64,000 bases of DNA from Streptomyces sp. NBC_01723 (GTDB taxonomy: Bacteria > Actinomycetota > Actinomycetes > Streptomycetales > Streptomycetaceae). The notes under the pieces were generated by a model. That model ran no database searches. It saw only the letters and a program-made list of their open reading frames with translations, and was not told the DNA's origin. The DNA is taken from contig NZ_CP109171.1 of assembly GCF_036246005.1 (NCBI RefSeq), positions 6,622,001-6,686,000 on the forward strand, read 5' to 3'. Position 1 is the first letter of the stretch; the number at the start of each line of letters is the position of its first letter. Positions 17,683 to 25,750 of the stretch are shown here, piece by piece. The translations under genes were made by a program, and so were the position numbers.

Positions 17683-18636
17683 TCAGGGCTGCTTCCTGGG
17701 GACGGGTGCGGTGAGCCGGATCCGGGTGCCGGCCTCCGGCGCCGAGGTGATGTCGAGGGCGGCCCCGATCAGCAGGGCCCGTTCGCGCATGCCGCGGATT
17801 CCGGCGCCCTCGCACGCCGCCTCCATGCCGCGGCCGTCGTCGGCGATGGTGAGGGTCACCGCGCCGTCGGCGGGGGAGAGGCTCACCTCCAGCCGCTCGG
17901 CGTCCGCGTGCCGGGCGGTGTTGGTCATGCTCTCCTGCGCCACGCGGTAGAGGACCAGCTCGGTCTCCGGGTCCAGGGCGGGCAGGTCCGCGTCGAAGCG
18001 CCGCACCACCCGCAGACCGGTGTGGGCGGCGAAGTCATGCGTCAGCGAGGACAGCGCGCTGATCAGGCCCAGGTCGTCCAGCACGCCGGGCCGCAGTCGG
18101 CGCACCAGGCGCCGTACCTCGTCGAGGCTCTCCCGGGTGATCTCCTGAGCCTGCTGCAGCTCCTCGCGCAGGGGCTCGTGGGCGTCGTCCGCCGCGCGGC
18201 CCAGGACCAGCAGGATCGCGGTCATGCTCTGCCCGACCTCGTCGTGCAGCTCCTGGGCGATCCGCCGCCGCTCCGCCTCCTGGGCGAGCAGCACCCGGGC
18301 GGTGCTCGTGGCCCGCTCGTGCTCCAGCCGGTCGAGCATCGCGTTGAAGGTGCGGATCAGCTCGGGCACCTCGCCGCCGCCGGAGACCGGCAGCCGCTGC
18401 CCGGGGCGGAGCAGGTCCACCGTGGTCATCAGCTTCGTCAGCCGGTCCAGCGGGGCCAGGCCCCAGCGCAGCAGGGCGCCGTTGGCCACCAGCATCACGG
18501 CCAGGCCGCCCACCAGGATGACGGCCTCGGTCAGCAGGACCGGGACGGAGACGGTCACCGGAGCCCACAGCAGCAGTGCCGTGGCGAAGCCCAGCACCAC
18601 CGCGTTGAGCCCGAAGATCCGCCAGAACAGGGACAC
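17683..18636 (-). CDS. Sensor histidine kinase (NarX/LiaS-like)
   Basis: 317 residues. Two membrane helices at the N-terminus (FGLNAVVLGFATALLLWAP; AVILVGGLAVMLVANG) with almost no extracellular loop suggest an intramembrane sensor. A HAMP-like segment, the HisKA_3 dimerisation helix with the phospho-His in ELHDEVGQSM, and an HATPase with the N-box (SMTNTARHA) and G box (DDGRGM) follow. GTG 18636 has AGGAGG upstream at 10 bases. It is coupled to the response regulator gene downstream. Confidence 0.92.
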   Translation of the reverse strand: MSLFWRIFGLNAVVLGFATALLLWAPVTVSVPVLLTEAVILVGGLAVMLVANGALLRWGLAPLDRLTKLMTTVDLLRPGQRLPVSGGGEVPELIRTFNAMLDRLEHERATSTARVLLAQEAERRRIAQELHDEVGQSMTAILLVLGRAADDAHEPLREELQQAQEITRESLDEVRRLVRRLRPGVLDDLGLISALSSLTHDFAAHTGLRVVRRFDADLPALDPETELVLYRVAQESMTNTARHADAERLEVSLSPADGAVTLTIADDGRGMEAACEGAGIRGMRERALLIGAALDITSAPEAGTRIRLTAPVPRKQP

Positions 18637-19016
18637 CGGGGGTACGCCTCCTTCTGCGACGCTCCGACGGGTACGCCTCCACTGTCGGTCATCGCGCACC
18701 CTCGGGAGAGCTGCGGCCCAGGTCGCGACCGCGCAAGCGACCAGCTTCCCCCGTCCGTCGCCGCGGGTCGATGGGGTCCGACCCCCATTTCCCCGCCGGC
18801 CGCGCACCCATACGGCCGCCGGCCCCCACCGCCGAGTGGATCCCGCGTCCCCGCCGGAATGGGGTCTGCGACCGATGGGTTTCCGCCCGCGGTGCGGCCA
18901 TGGTTGGGGATGACCGGGTCCGAACGGCCCGGCGATCGCCGTACCCGCGGCACGCCAGGACTTCCGAGAGTCCCGGGGTCCCGCGGGTTCCCGGAGTTCC
19001 GAGAGAGGGAAACACC
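18637..19016. other. Divergent intergenic region with short hairpins
   Basis: 380 bases between the kinase gene and the first DksA-like gene. It must hold both promoters. A short hairpin (ATGGGG/CCCCAT, about 18772-18790) and a stretch of repeated TTCCCGGAG-like units just before the DksA-like gene are visible. No gene seen. Confidence 0.45.
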
Positions 19017-19343
19017 GTGTCGCTCGACGCCCCCCGCACCGAACCCCGCCCCGAGCGGCTGACCGCCCACGAGGCGCGCCAACGTCTCGAACACGCCCGC
19101 GCCACCCGGATGACCCAGCTCCGGGCCCTCGACGAGAGCGGCCAGGCGGACGGCCGGCTCATCGCCGCGCAGCAGGACGCCATCGGACGGGTCCTCAAGG
19201 AGATCGAGGCGGCCTTCGCCCGCGTCGACGACGGGACCTACGGCGCCTGCCTGGGCTGCGGCAAGCCCGTGCCGGGGGAGCGCCTGGAGATCCTCCCCTA
19301 TACGCGGTACTGCGTCGCCTGCCAGCGCCGTGCCGCCGCCTGA
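19017..19343 (+). CDS. DksA/TraR-type C4 zinc-finger protein, first of tandem pair
   Basis: 108 residues. A helical hairpin (LTAHEARQRLEHARATRM ... AIGRVLKEIEAAFARVDDG) is followed by a zinc finger CLGC-x17-CVAC and a short tail. DksA/TraR proteins enter the RNA polymerase secondary channel. The coiled coil is short, and no DxxDxA tip motif as in E. coli DksA is seen, so it is nearer to TraR-like or generic zinc-finger forms. GTG 19017 follows GAGAGGGA. The next DksA-like gene starts 43 bases downstream. Confidence 0.85.
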   Translation: MSLDAPRTEPRPERLTAHEARQRLEHARATRMTQLRALDESGQADGRLIAAQQDAIGRVLKEIEAAFARVDDGTYGACLGCGKPVPGERLEILPYTRYCVACQRRAAA

Positions 19344-19386
19344 CCACGTCGGTCCCCGTCTCCCGCCCTGCCCGAGGGGTGAAGTG

Positions 19387-19755
19387 GTGAACACACAGAT
19401 CACCGGCCGCCGCGACGCGCGGCTGTCGCCCGAAGACCTCGCCGCGCTCCTGGACAACCTCCACGAGCAGCGGCTCTTCCGCGAGGAACAGGTGCGGCAG
19501 CTCTCCGCCGCGCCGCCCCGCGCCGACGACTCGGACCCGCGCGCCTCGGCCGCCCGGACCGAGGTGCGGACCGAGCTCGCGGCCTCCGCGCGCATGGTCC
19601 TCGCCGACGTGGAGGCGGCGCTGCGGCGCCTGGCGGAGGGCAGCTACGGCCACTGCCACCTGTGCCGGCGGCCCATCGACCGCGCGCACCTGATGATCGT
19701 GCCGCAGGCCCGCTACTGCGCCCGCTGCCGGCAGGTGCGGGAGGCCGGACGATGA
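19387..19755 (+). CDS. DksA/TraR-type C4 zinc-finger protein, second of tandem pair
   Basis: 122 residues, a diverged paralogue of the previous gene. The helical arms are longer (SPEDLAALLDNLHEQRLF ... VLADVEAALRRLAEGSYG), and the finger is CHLC-x17-CARC. GTG 19387 has GAGGGG 7 bases upstream; GTG 19384 is adjacent and equally in frame. Its stop overlaps the ATG of the MreB-like gene (ATGA), so translation of the two is coupled. The coupling of a polymerase-binding candidate to a bacterial-actin relative is unusual. Confidence 0.83.
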   Translation: MNTQITGRRDARLSPEDLAALLDNLHEQRLFREEQVRQLSAAPPRADDSDPRASAARTEVRTELAASARMVLADVEAALRRLAEGSYGHCHLCRRPIDRAHLMIVPQARYCARCRQVREAGR

Positions 19756-20567
19756 CCGCGCTCCGGCCGCGGCGTGCCGTCCTCGGCCGTCACCTTCCGT
19801 GGCGGCCGGGCCGCCGGTGCCCCGCCGTCGCCCTCGACCTGGGCAGCGCCCGCACCCGCGCCTGGGCCGTCGGGCGCGGCCTGATCCTCGACGTGCCGAC
19901 GGTGACCTTCCCCGGCGCCGGTGCGGTGTACCCCGTCCAGCGCGGCGCCATCGTCGACGTGGGGGGCACGGCGCGGATGCTCGACCGGCTGCTCGGCCAC
20001 CGCCTGCCCCGCCTCACCCGGCCGCTGGTCGTGCTGACCGCGCCGGTGCTGGACGGGTACGCCTACCGGAACGCGGCCCGCACGGCCGTCGAGGTGTTGC
20101 GGCCGCGCGGTGTGGTCACCGTCCCCGCCGCGCGTGCGGTGGCCCTCGCGGCGGGCGCGGACCTGTCCGCCCCGCTGCTGGTGCTGGACCTCGGCGCGCA
20201 CCTCACCGAGGTGGTGCTCCTGGTCGACGGCGCCGTCTTCGACGCGCGCCGCACCGCGCTGGGCACCGCGGACGTCGACGACGCGACCCCGGCCCCGCGC
20301 ATCGCCGAGGCGGTGGCCCACATGACGGCGTCGATGCTGCGGCAGGACCGCACGTCCCTCACCGCCGACGCGCTCGACCGGGGGCCGCTGCTCGCGGGCG
20401 GCGGCGCCCTGCGCCCCGACATCACCCGCCACCTCGCGTACACGGCCCTGCGCACCGTGCCGGCCCCGCACACGGCGGCCGTCCGCGGCGCCGCGCGGCT
20501 CCTGGAGGCCCCGCGCTCCCGTCCCCGGCCCACGGAGACCGGCCCGCCGGGGGACCGCACCGACTGA
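19752..20567 (+). CDS. Short MreB-like actin-family protein
   Basis: 271 residues, against about 340 for MreB. The actin/Hsp70 signature loops are present: phosphate-1 (ALDLGSARTRAWAVGRG), phosphate-2 (LVLDLGAHLTEVVLL) and an adenosine-like loop (LLAGGGALRPDI). The missing length is internal, in the places of subdomains IB and IIB. From memory, S. coelicolor SCO6166 is described as such a reduced MreB. Loss of these subdomains would be expected to change filament formation. Coupled by ATGA to the DksA-like gene upstream; a terminator follows. Confidence 0.85.
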   Translation: MTALRPRRAVLGRHLPWRPGRRCPAVALDLGSARTRAWAVGRGLILDVPTVTFPGAGAVYPVQRGAIVDVGGTARMLDRLLGHRLPRLTRPLVVLTAPVLDGYAYRNAARTAVEVLRPRGVVTVPAARAVALAAGADLSAPLLVLDLGAHLTEVVLLVDGAVFDARRTALGTADVDDATPAPRIAEAVAHMTASMLRQDRTSLTADALDRGPLLAGGGALRPDITRHLAYTALRTVPAPHTAAVRGAARLLEAPRSRPRPTETGPPGDRTD

Positions 20568-20622
20568 ACCGGTGGCGGCACCCGGCGCACGGGAACGTCC
20601 CGCCCTTCGAGGCACCCCCTTT

Positions 20623-20652
20623 GCCGTAGGCGCCGCGTCCGGCGCCTACGGC
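20623..20652 (+). terminator. 13-bp perfect hairpin terminator after the MreB-like gene
   Basis: GCCGTAGGCGCCG (20623-20635) pairs with 20640-20652 around a CGTC loop. No T-tract follows, as is usual in Streptomyces. Confidence 0.75.
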
Positions 20653-20690
20653 CCCGTTCCGGCTGCCATGAGCCGGGAAGGAGGCACACC

Positions 20691-21335
20691 GTGGCCGGTG
20701 AGATCCCACCCGCCCAGCCACCACCGGGCGTTCCCGGCCCCCGTCCCGCAGGGTCGCGCCCGCCTCTCCTGCGGCGGTGGCGCCAAAACCCCTTGCGTCG
20801 CCGCACCGACCGGCTGCGGACCCGGCTCGCGCTCGGGCTGGTGCTCGGCGTCCTGGTGACGGCCCCGGCGGCGATGTTCACCGTCGGCGACGCGGCCCAC
20901 CGGCACTACCGGAGCGTCGCCGCCCACGAGGCCGCGTCCCGGGACCAACGCCCCGCCGTCCTCGTCCGGGACGCCCCACGGCATCCGGAACCGGGGTCCG
21001 ACGAGGCGAGGCACGCCCGGTATCCGGTCGAGGTCCGTTTCACCGGTCCGGACGGGACGTCGCGGACCGGGCGCACGGACGTCGAGCCGGGCAGGACCGC
21101 GGGCAGCACCGTGCTCGTCTGGGTCGACCCGGCGGGCGGCATCACCGAACCCCCGCTCAGCACGGAGCAGCTGCGCAGCCGCACGATGGGCTGGGCCATC
21201 CTGGCCTTCCTCGGCGTCGTCCTCACGGGTCTCGCCGCCCACGGCGTCGCCGGGCTCGTCCTGTGGCGCCGCGACCTCGCCGCCTGGGACGCCGCGTGGG
21301 CCGCCACCGCCCCGCGCTGGAGCAGGTATCCGTGA
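20691..21335 (+). CDS. Rv1733c-like two-helix membrane protein
   Basis: 214 residues. A Pro/Arg-rich cytoplasmic N-terminus, a first membrane helix (about 46-66, LALGLVLGVLVTAPAAMFTVG), an extracytoplasmic domain of about 100 residues with the family's WVDPAGG motif, and a second helix (MGWAILAFLGVVLTGLAAHG) near the C-terminus. This is the layout of the mycobacterial Rv1733c family, abundant in Streptomyces and of unknown function. GTG 20691 follows GGAGG. Convergent with the TPR gene. Confidence 0.83.
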   Translation: MAGEIPPAQPPPGVPGPRPAGSRPPLLRRWRQNPLRRRTDRLRTRLALGLVLGVLVTAPAAMFTVGDAAHRHYRSVAAHEAASRDQRPAVLVRDAPRHPEPGSDEARHARYPVEVRFTGPDGTSRTGRTDVEPGRTAGSTVLVWVDPAGGITEPPLSTEQLRSRTMGWAILAFLGVVLTGLAAHGVAGLVLWRRDLAAWDAAWAATAPRWSRYP

Positions 21336-21341
21336 GAGGCG

Positions 21342-22130
21342 TCAGGCCGTCGCCGCGTCCGGGGCCGGCGGGGCGAGTTGCTGGGCCAGCCAGGTCGGTA
21401 CGCCGCCCAGCAGCCGGAACAGCCGTCGGGCCTCCTCCCGGAGCCGGGACGCCTCCGGTTCGGTCTCCGCGTCCGCGAGGGACGCCAGCGCGGGCGCCGT
21501 GCCGACGAGGTACCCCAGCTCCTCACGGATCCGCAGGGACTCGGCGAAGCCGTGCCGCGCCTCGGCCAACTCGCCCTCCCGCAGGGCGAGTCCGGCCAGA
21601 TGCCGCCAGGTGAAGGACAGCAGCAGCGGCTGCCCGTGCGCGGTCGCCCCGGCGTGCGCGCGCCGGTACGCGGCGCGGGCGGACTGCGGTGAGCGGCTCA
21701 GGTTCTCCGCGACCAGTCCGCGCCGGAAGTCCAGCAGCGCCCGCCCGCCGGCCCCCGGCGCGATGAGTGCCGCCGCCCGCCCCAGCGCGGCCCGCGCCTC
21801 GTCGGCCCGGTCGCGCACCTGGTGCACGGTGGCCGCGTAGGCGAGTTGCCCGCGTTCACAGGCGGCGGCCCCGCGCTCGTCGTCGTTGTGGGCCAGTGCC
21901 TCCGCGGTGCGCAGCGCGTCCTCGGCCTCCGCCCAGCCCTGCTCGGTGTACAGGCACCGCTCCACCAGCAGCGCGGTCCGCTGCAGGGCGGTGGCCGCGG
22001 TGACCGGCTCCAACAGGGCCGCCGCGTCGGCCCAACAGGCGCGCGAGCGCAACCGCCACACCGCGGTCTGGAGCGGATCGTCACCCTCGGTCGTTCCCCA
22101 ACCAGAACCAGCCATGGCGGAATGCGCCAC
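21342..22130 (-). CDS. TPR-like helical repeat protein
   Basis: 262 residues made almost wholly of helix pairs resembling tetratricopeptide repeats: LLEPVTAATALQRTALLVE, AEAEDALRTAEALAHN, ARAALGRAAALI, and AEARHGFAESLRIREELG, a canonical TPR helix A/B. No DNA-binding or catalytic domain is attached. GTG 22130 follows GGAGGG. Likely a cytoplasmic protein-interaction scaffold; partner unknown. Confidence 0.75.
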   Translation of the reverse strand: MAHSAMAGSGWGTTEGDDPLQTAVWRLRSRACWADAAALLEPVTAATALQRTALLVERCLYTEQGWAEAEDALRTAEALAHNDDERGAAACERGQLAYAATVHQVRDRADEARAALGRAAALIAPGAGGRALLDFRRGLVAENLSRSPQSARAAYRRAHAGATAHGQPLLLSFTWRHLAGLALREGELAEARHGFAESLRIREELGYLVGTAPALASLADAETEPEASRLREEARRLFRLLGGVPTWLAQQLAPPAPDAATA

Positions 22131-22291
22131 GTCGCCCTCCCCTTAGCACGCCATCGAGCTCTCGAGTGGTGGCCGCATCTCAGCACGGATCCGGCGGCCC
22201 GGCCAAGGGGATGGGTGAAAGATTTCACAAAGTCGTGGGACTTCCCGCGCCCGAGGTTTGGGGATGTCCCGGGCCCGGAAGCGCCCGCGCC

Positions 22292-23974
22292 TCAGCTCAT
22301 CCGCAGTGCGAGGAAGAAATCCAGCTTGTCCTCCAGGCGCGACAGGTCACGTCCCGTCAACTGCTCGATCCGCCCGACGCGGTAGCGCAGCGTGTTGACG
22401 TGCAGGTGGAGCCGGTTCGCGCAGCGTGTCCAGGAGCCGTCGCTGTCGAGGAACGCCTCCAGCGTCGGGATCAGCTCGGCGCGGTGGCGGCGGTCGTAGT
22501 CGCGCAGCGGGTCGAGCAGCCGCGCGGTGAAGGCGCGCCGGACGTCGTCGGGGACGAAGGGGAGCAGCAGTACGTGCGAGGCCAGTTCCTGGTGACCCGC
22601 CGCGCAGACCCGGCCGGGCCGCGCCGCGGCCACCCGCCGCGCGTGCCGGGCCTCCTCCAGCGCCCCGCGCAGCCCCTCCGCCGAGTGCACGGCCGCGCTG
22701 ACGCCGAGGGTGACCCGCCCGTCCCCGTCCAGGCCCGCGGCCAGCGGTTCCCGTACGGACTCCAGCAGCGCGTCCGCGAGGACGCCGGTCTCGGAGCCGT
22801 CGTGCTCGGTGGAGACCGCCGGCAGCGGTACGAGGGCCACGGCCTCGTCACCGGTGTGCGCCACGGCGATGCGGTCGGAGTGCTCGGGGCCCGTGGCATG
22901 CGGGTCGACGAGGATCTCCTCCAGCAGCGACTGGGCGACCGGGCCGGTCTCCGTCGCGCCGTCCTCCCACTCGACGCGGGCCACCACGACCTGCCAGTGC
23001 GGGGCGGCGCCGAGGCCGGGCAGCAGCACCGGCGCCGCCACCCGCAGCCGGGCCGCGATCTCGGCGGGCGCGGCGCCCGTCTGCACCAGCTCCAGGACCT
23101 CCTGCGCCAGCCGACGCCGCACCGTGCGGGCCGCGTCCCGCCGGTCCCGCTCGACCGCGATCAGCTGCGTGACCCCGTACAGCAGGTCGAGCCGCTCCTC
23201 GGCCCACTCCCCGGCGTCGGCCTCCACCACGAGGAGCCAGTCCGTCAGCACCGTCTCCCGCACCTCCCGGGACACACCCGCCGCCTGCGGCGCGCGGGCG
23301 CCGGCCCGCACCGGGAAGACGCTGTACGTGCTGCCCGCCACCGGCACCCGGTGCGGTGCGCGCCGCCCCGCGCGGGTGGCCGCCAGGTGCTCCGCCGCCA
23401 GCCGCGCGCACACCTCGGTGGGCAGCGCGGGGCCCGCCGCCTTCGAGCCCGCGACCGGCCGCCCGGTCGGCGACAGCACCCAGGCCCGCAGGTCCAGGTC
23501 GGAGCCGAGCAGGTCGAGGACCACGTCGGGGCCGCCGCCCGCGGGTCCCGAGGTCATCATCCGGCGGTGCCGGTCCACCACGGCCGCGAGGTCACCGGCC
23601 CGCTCGCCCGAGACCTGCCGGACGACGTGCTCGGTGATGGTCGCGAAGGCCACCGACTCGTGCACCGCGAACAGCGGCAGCCGGTGCCGCACGCAGGCCA
23701 GCACCAGGTCCTCCGGCACGCTCCCCAGCTCCGCCTCGCCGGCGGCCAGGGCGCTCACGCCGGACTGCACCAGGAGACGCACGAAAGGCTCGGAATCGTC
23801 GGCGTCCCGGCGCCAGGCCAGGCCGGTCAGCACCAGTTCACCGCCCGAGAGGTACCGGCTGGGGTCCCGCAGGTCGGTGGTCATCACGCCGCGGACCGAT
23901 CGGTCCAGCTCGTCCTCGCCGCCGAGCAGCTCGAGGCCCAGCGCGTCGGTGTCCAGCAGTGCGCGCAGCCGCAT
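22292..23974 (-). CDS. PucR family purine catabolism regulator
   Basis: 560 residues. The N-terminal PucR domain (GVMTTDLRDPSRYLSGGELVLTGL), a GGDEF-like central region, and the C-terminal helix-turn-helix (FLDSDGSWTRCANRLHLHVNTLRYRVGRIEQLTG) are all present. Bacillus PucR controls purine degradation. Here it diverges from the xanthine dehydrogenase genes, so control of that operon is the natural inference; the ligand (allantoin-type or other) is not evident. ATG 23974 is used because the PucR fold begins just after it; the open frame upstream to 24238 lacks support. Confidence 0.9.
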   Translation of the reverse strand: MRLRALLDTDALGLELLGGEDELDRSVRGVMTTDLRDPSRYLSGGELVLTGLAWRRDADDSEPFVRLLVQSGVSALAAGEAELGSVPEDLVLACVRHRLPLFAVHESVAFATITEHVVRQVSGERAGDLAAVVDRHRRMMTSGPAGGGPDVVLDLLGSDLDLRAWVLSPTGRPVAGSKAAGPALPTEVCARLAAEHLAATRAGRRAPHRVPVAGSTYSVFPVRAGARAPQAAGVSREVRETVLTDWLLVVEADAGEWAEERLDLLYGVTQLIAVERDRRDAARTVRRRLAQEVLELVQTGAAPAEIAARLRVAAPVLLPGLGAAPHWQVVVARVEWEDGATETGPVAQSLLEEILVDPHATGPEHSDRIAVAHTGDEAVALVPLPAVSTEHDGSETGVLADALLESVREPLAAGLDGDGRVTLGVSAAVHSAEGLRGALEEARHARRVAAARPGRVCAAGHQELASHVLLLPFVPDDVRRAFTARLLDPLRDYDRRHRAELIPTLEAFLDSDGSWTRCANRLHLHVNTLRYRVGRIEQLTGRDLSRLEDKLDFFLALRMS

Positions 23975-24048
23975 TCTCGTCGCCGCCGATCTTTGTCTCG
24001 AAGTGTTCCAGGTCACGCGGCTGTGGCGCGCGGTTCCGGAGGAAAACG

Positions 24049-24070
24049 AGGAGGTTACTGAGGACCTCCT
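24049..24070. promoter_or_regulatory. Inverted repeat in the pucR-xdh intergenic region
   Basis: AGGAGGT and ACCTCCT (7-bp arms, 8-base gap) lie between the divergent pucR-like and xanthine dehydrogenase genes and could be an operator. Could be chance. Confidence 0.3.
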
Positions 24071-24261
24071 TTCATACGAATCTACAAGATGCCTGCCCTG
24101 GCCAGCCAACTCCTTCATGGTTTCTGCGACTGACCCCGGTGGAGCACAGGGCGGTGTACTGAGGCCAATCCACGTGAACAGCACATGAACGAGCCGGGCC
24201 CGCCGCACACGGATTGGCTCAATCTGTACGCCCCACAAGTAGACGAAGAAGAGAGCCGGTC

Positions 24262-25152
24262 ATGGACTTCCTTCGCCCCGCCAGCTGGGAGGAGGCGCTC
24301 GCCGCCAAGGCCGAGCACCCCACCGCTGTGCCGATCGCGGGTGGCACCGACGTGATGGTCGAGATCAACTTCGACCACCGCCGGCCCGAGTACCTCATGG
24401 ACCTCAACCGCATCGGCGACCTCCTCGAATGGGAGGTCGGCGAGGACTCCGTACGGCTCGGCGCCTCCGTGCCCTACACCAGGATCATGGAGGACCTGCG
24501 CGCCGAGCTGCCGGGCCTCGCCCTCGCCTCGCACACGGTCGCCTCCCCGCAGATCCGTAACCGCGGCGGCGTGGGCGGGAACCTCGGCACCGCATCCCCG
24601 GCCGGCGACGCCCACCCGGCGCTGCTCGCCGCCGGCGCCGAGGTCGAGGCCGAGTCGGTGCGCGGCAGGCGCCTGATCCCGATCGACCAGTTCTACACGG
24701 GCGTCAAGCGCAACGCCCTGGAGCCCGACGAGCTGATCCGCGCCGTGCACGTGAAGAAGGCCGACGGACCCCAGCAGTTCTCGAAGGTCGGCACCCGCAA
24801 CGCCATGGTCATCGCCGTGTGCGCCTTCGGCCTCGCCCTGCACCCCGGGACCCGCACCGTGCGCACCGGCATCGGCTCGGCCGCCCCCACCCCCGTGCGG
24901 GCCAAGGCGGCCGAGGAGTTCCTGAACGCGGCGCTCGAGGAGGGCGGCTTCTGGGACAGCGGAAAGATCATCACCCCGTCGGTCGCCAAGCAGTTCGCGC
25001 AGCTGTGCTCCGCCGCCTGCAACCCGATCGACGACGTCCGCGGCACCGCGAACTACCGCCGCCACGCCGTCGGCGTCATGGCCCGCCGGACGCTGACCTG
25101 GACCTGGGAGTCGTACCGCGGCCCCCGCAACGCCACGGAGGGAGCTGCGTAA
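24262..25152 (+). CDS. Xanthine dehydrogenase, FAD-binding subunit
   Basis: 296 residues of the CoxM/XdhB type. The FAD motifs PIAGGTDVMV and IRNRGGVGGNLGTASPAGD are clear, and the C-terminal CO-dehydrogenase flavoprotein domain is complete. It passes electrons from the 2Fe-2S subunit to the acceptor. ATG 24262 has GAGAG upstream. It is the first gene of the xdh operon; its stop overlaps the next start (TAATG). The divergent PucR gene suggests purines as substrate. Confidence 0.93.
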   Translation: MDFLRPASWEEALAAKAEHPTAVPIAGGTDVMVEINFDHRRPEYLMDLNRIGDLLEWEVGEDSVRLGASVPYTRIMEDLRAELPGLALASHTVASPQIRNRGGVGGNLGTASPAGDAHPALLAAGAEVEAESVRGRRLIPIDQFYTGVKRNALEPDELIRAVHVKKADGPQQFSKVGTRNAMVIAVCAFGLALHPGTRTVRTGIGSAAPTPVRAKAAEEFLNAALEEGGFWDSGKIITPSVAKQFAQLCSAACNPIDDVRGTANYRRHAVGVMARRTLTWTWESYRGPRNATEGAA

Positions 25153-25748
25153 TGCGCGTCAACTTCACTGTCAACGGACGTCCGCAGGAAGCCGACGACG
25201 TGTGGGAGGGCGAGTCCCTGCTGTACGTGCTGCGCGAGCGGATGGGCCTGCCCGGCTCCAAGAACGCCTGCGAGCAGGGCGAGTGCGGCTCCTGCACGGT
25301 CCGCCTCGACGGCGTGCCGGTCTGCTCCTGCCTGGTCGCGGCCGGCCAGGCGCAGGGCCGCGAGATCGTCACCGTCGAGGGCCTGGCGGAGTTCGCCAAG
25401 GACCGTGCCGAGGGCTGCGCGACCGGCGCCTGCGGAAGCGACGCCGGCAAGGGCACCACCCTCGACCAGGCCAAGCGCTGGCAGGCCGGCGGCACCGACT
25501 CGCAGACCGGCGAGGGCACCGAACTGGCCCCGATCCAGCAGGCGTTCATCGACGCCGGCGCCGTCCAGTGCGGCTTCTGCACGCCCGGACTGCTGGTCGC
25601 CGCCGACGAGATGCTGGAGCGCAACCCGAACCCGTCCGACGCGGACATCCGTGAGGCGCTGTCGGGCAACCTGTGCCGCTGCACGGGCTACGAGAAGATC
25701 ATGGACGCGGTCCGCCTGGCCGCGGCCCGTCAGTCCGAGGGGGTCTGA
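25152..25748 (+). CDS. Xanthine dehydrogenase, [2Fe-2S] subunit with insertion
   Basis: 198 residues. The plant-type cluster (CEQGECGSCTVRLDGVPVC) and the second cluster (CGFC...CRC) are intact. The family usually has about 160 residues; the surplus is an insertion of about 35 between the two domains (roughly 86-122) that is polar and contains two cysteines (EGCATGAC). Electrons run from the molybdenum cofactor through this subunit to FAD. The start overlaps the stop of the FAD subunit; the next gene starts 2 bases after its stop. Confidence 0.93.
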   Translation: MRVNFTVNGRPQEADDVWEGESLLYVLRERMGLPGSKNACEQGECGSCTVRLDGVPVCSCLVAAGQAQGREIVTVEGLAEFAKDRAEGCATGACGSDAGKGTTLDQAKRWQAGGTDSQTGEGTELAPIQQAFIDAGAVQCGFCTPGLLVAADEMLERNPNPSDADIREALSGNLCRCTGYEKIMDAVRLAAARQSEGV

Positions 25749-25750
25749 AC

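Noticed and set aside
14255..17950. 1231-codon open frame antisense to secDF and the two-component genes
   Set aside because: A shadow that crosses several well-supported genes; composition is typical of GC-rich antisense frames.
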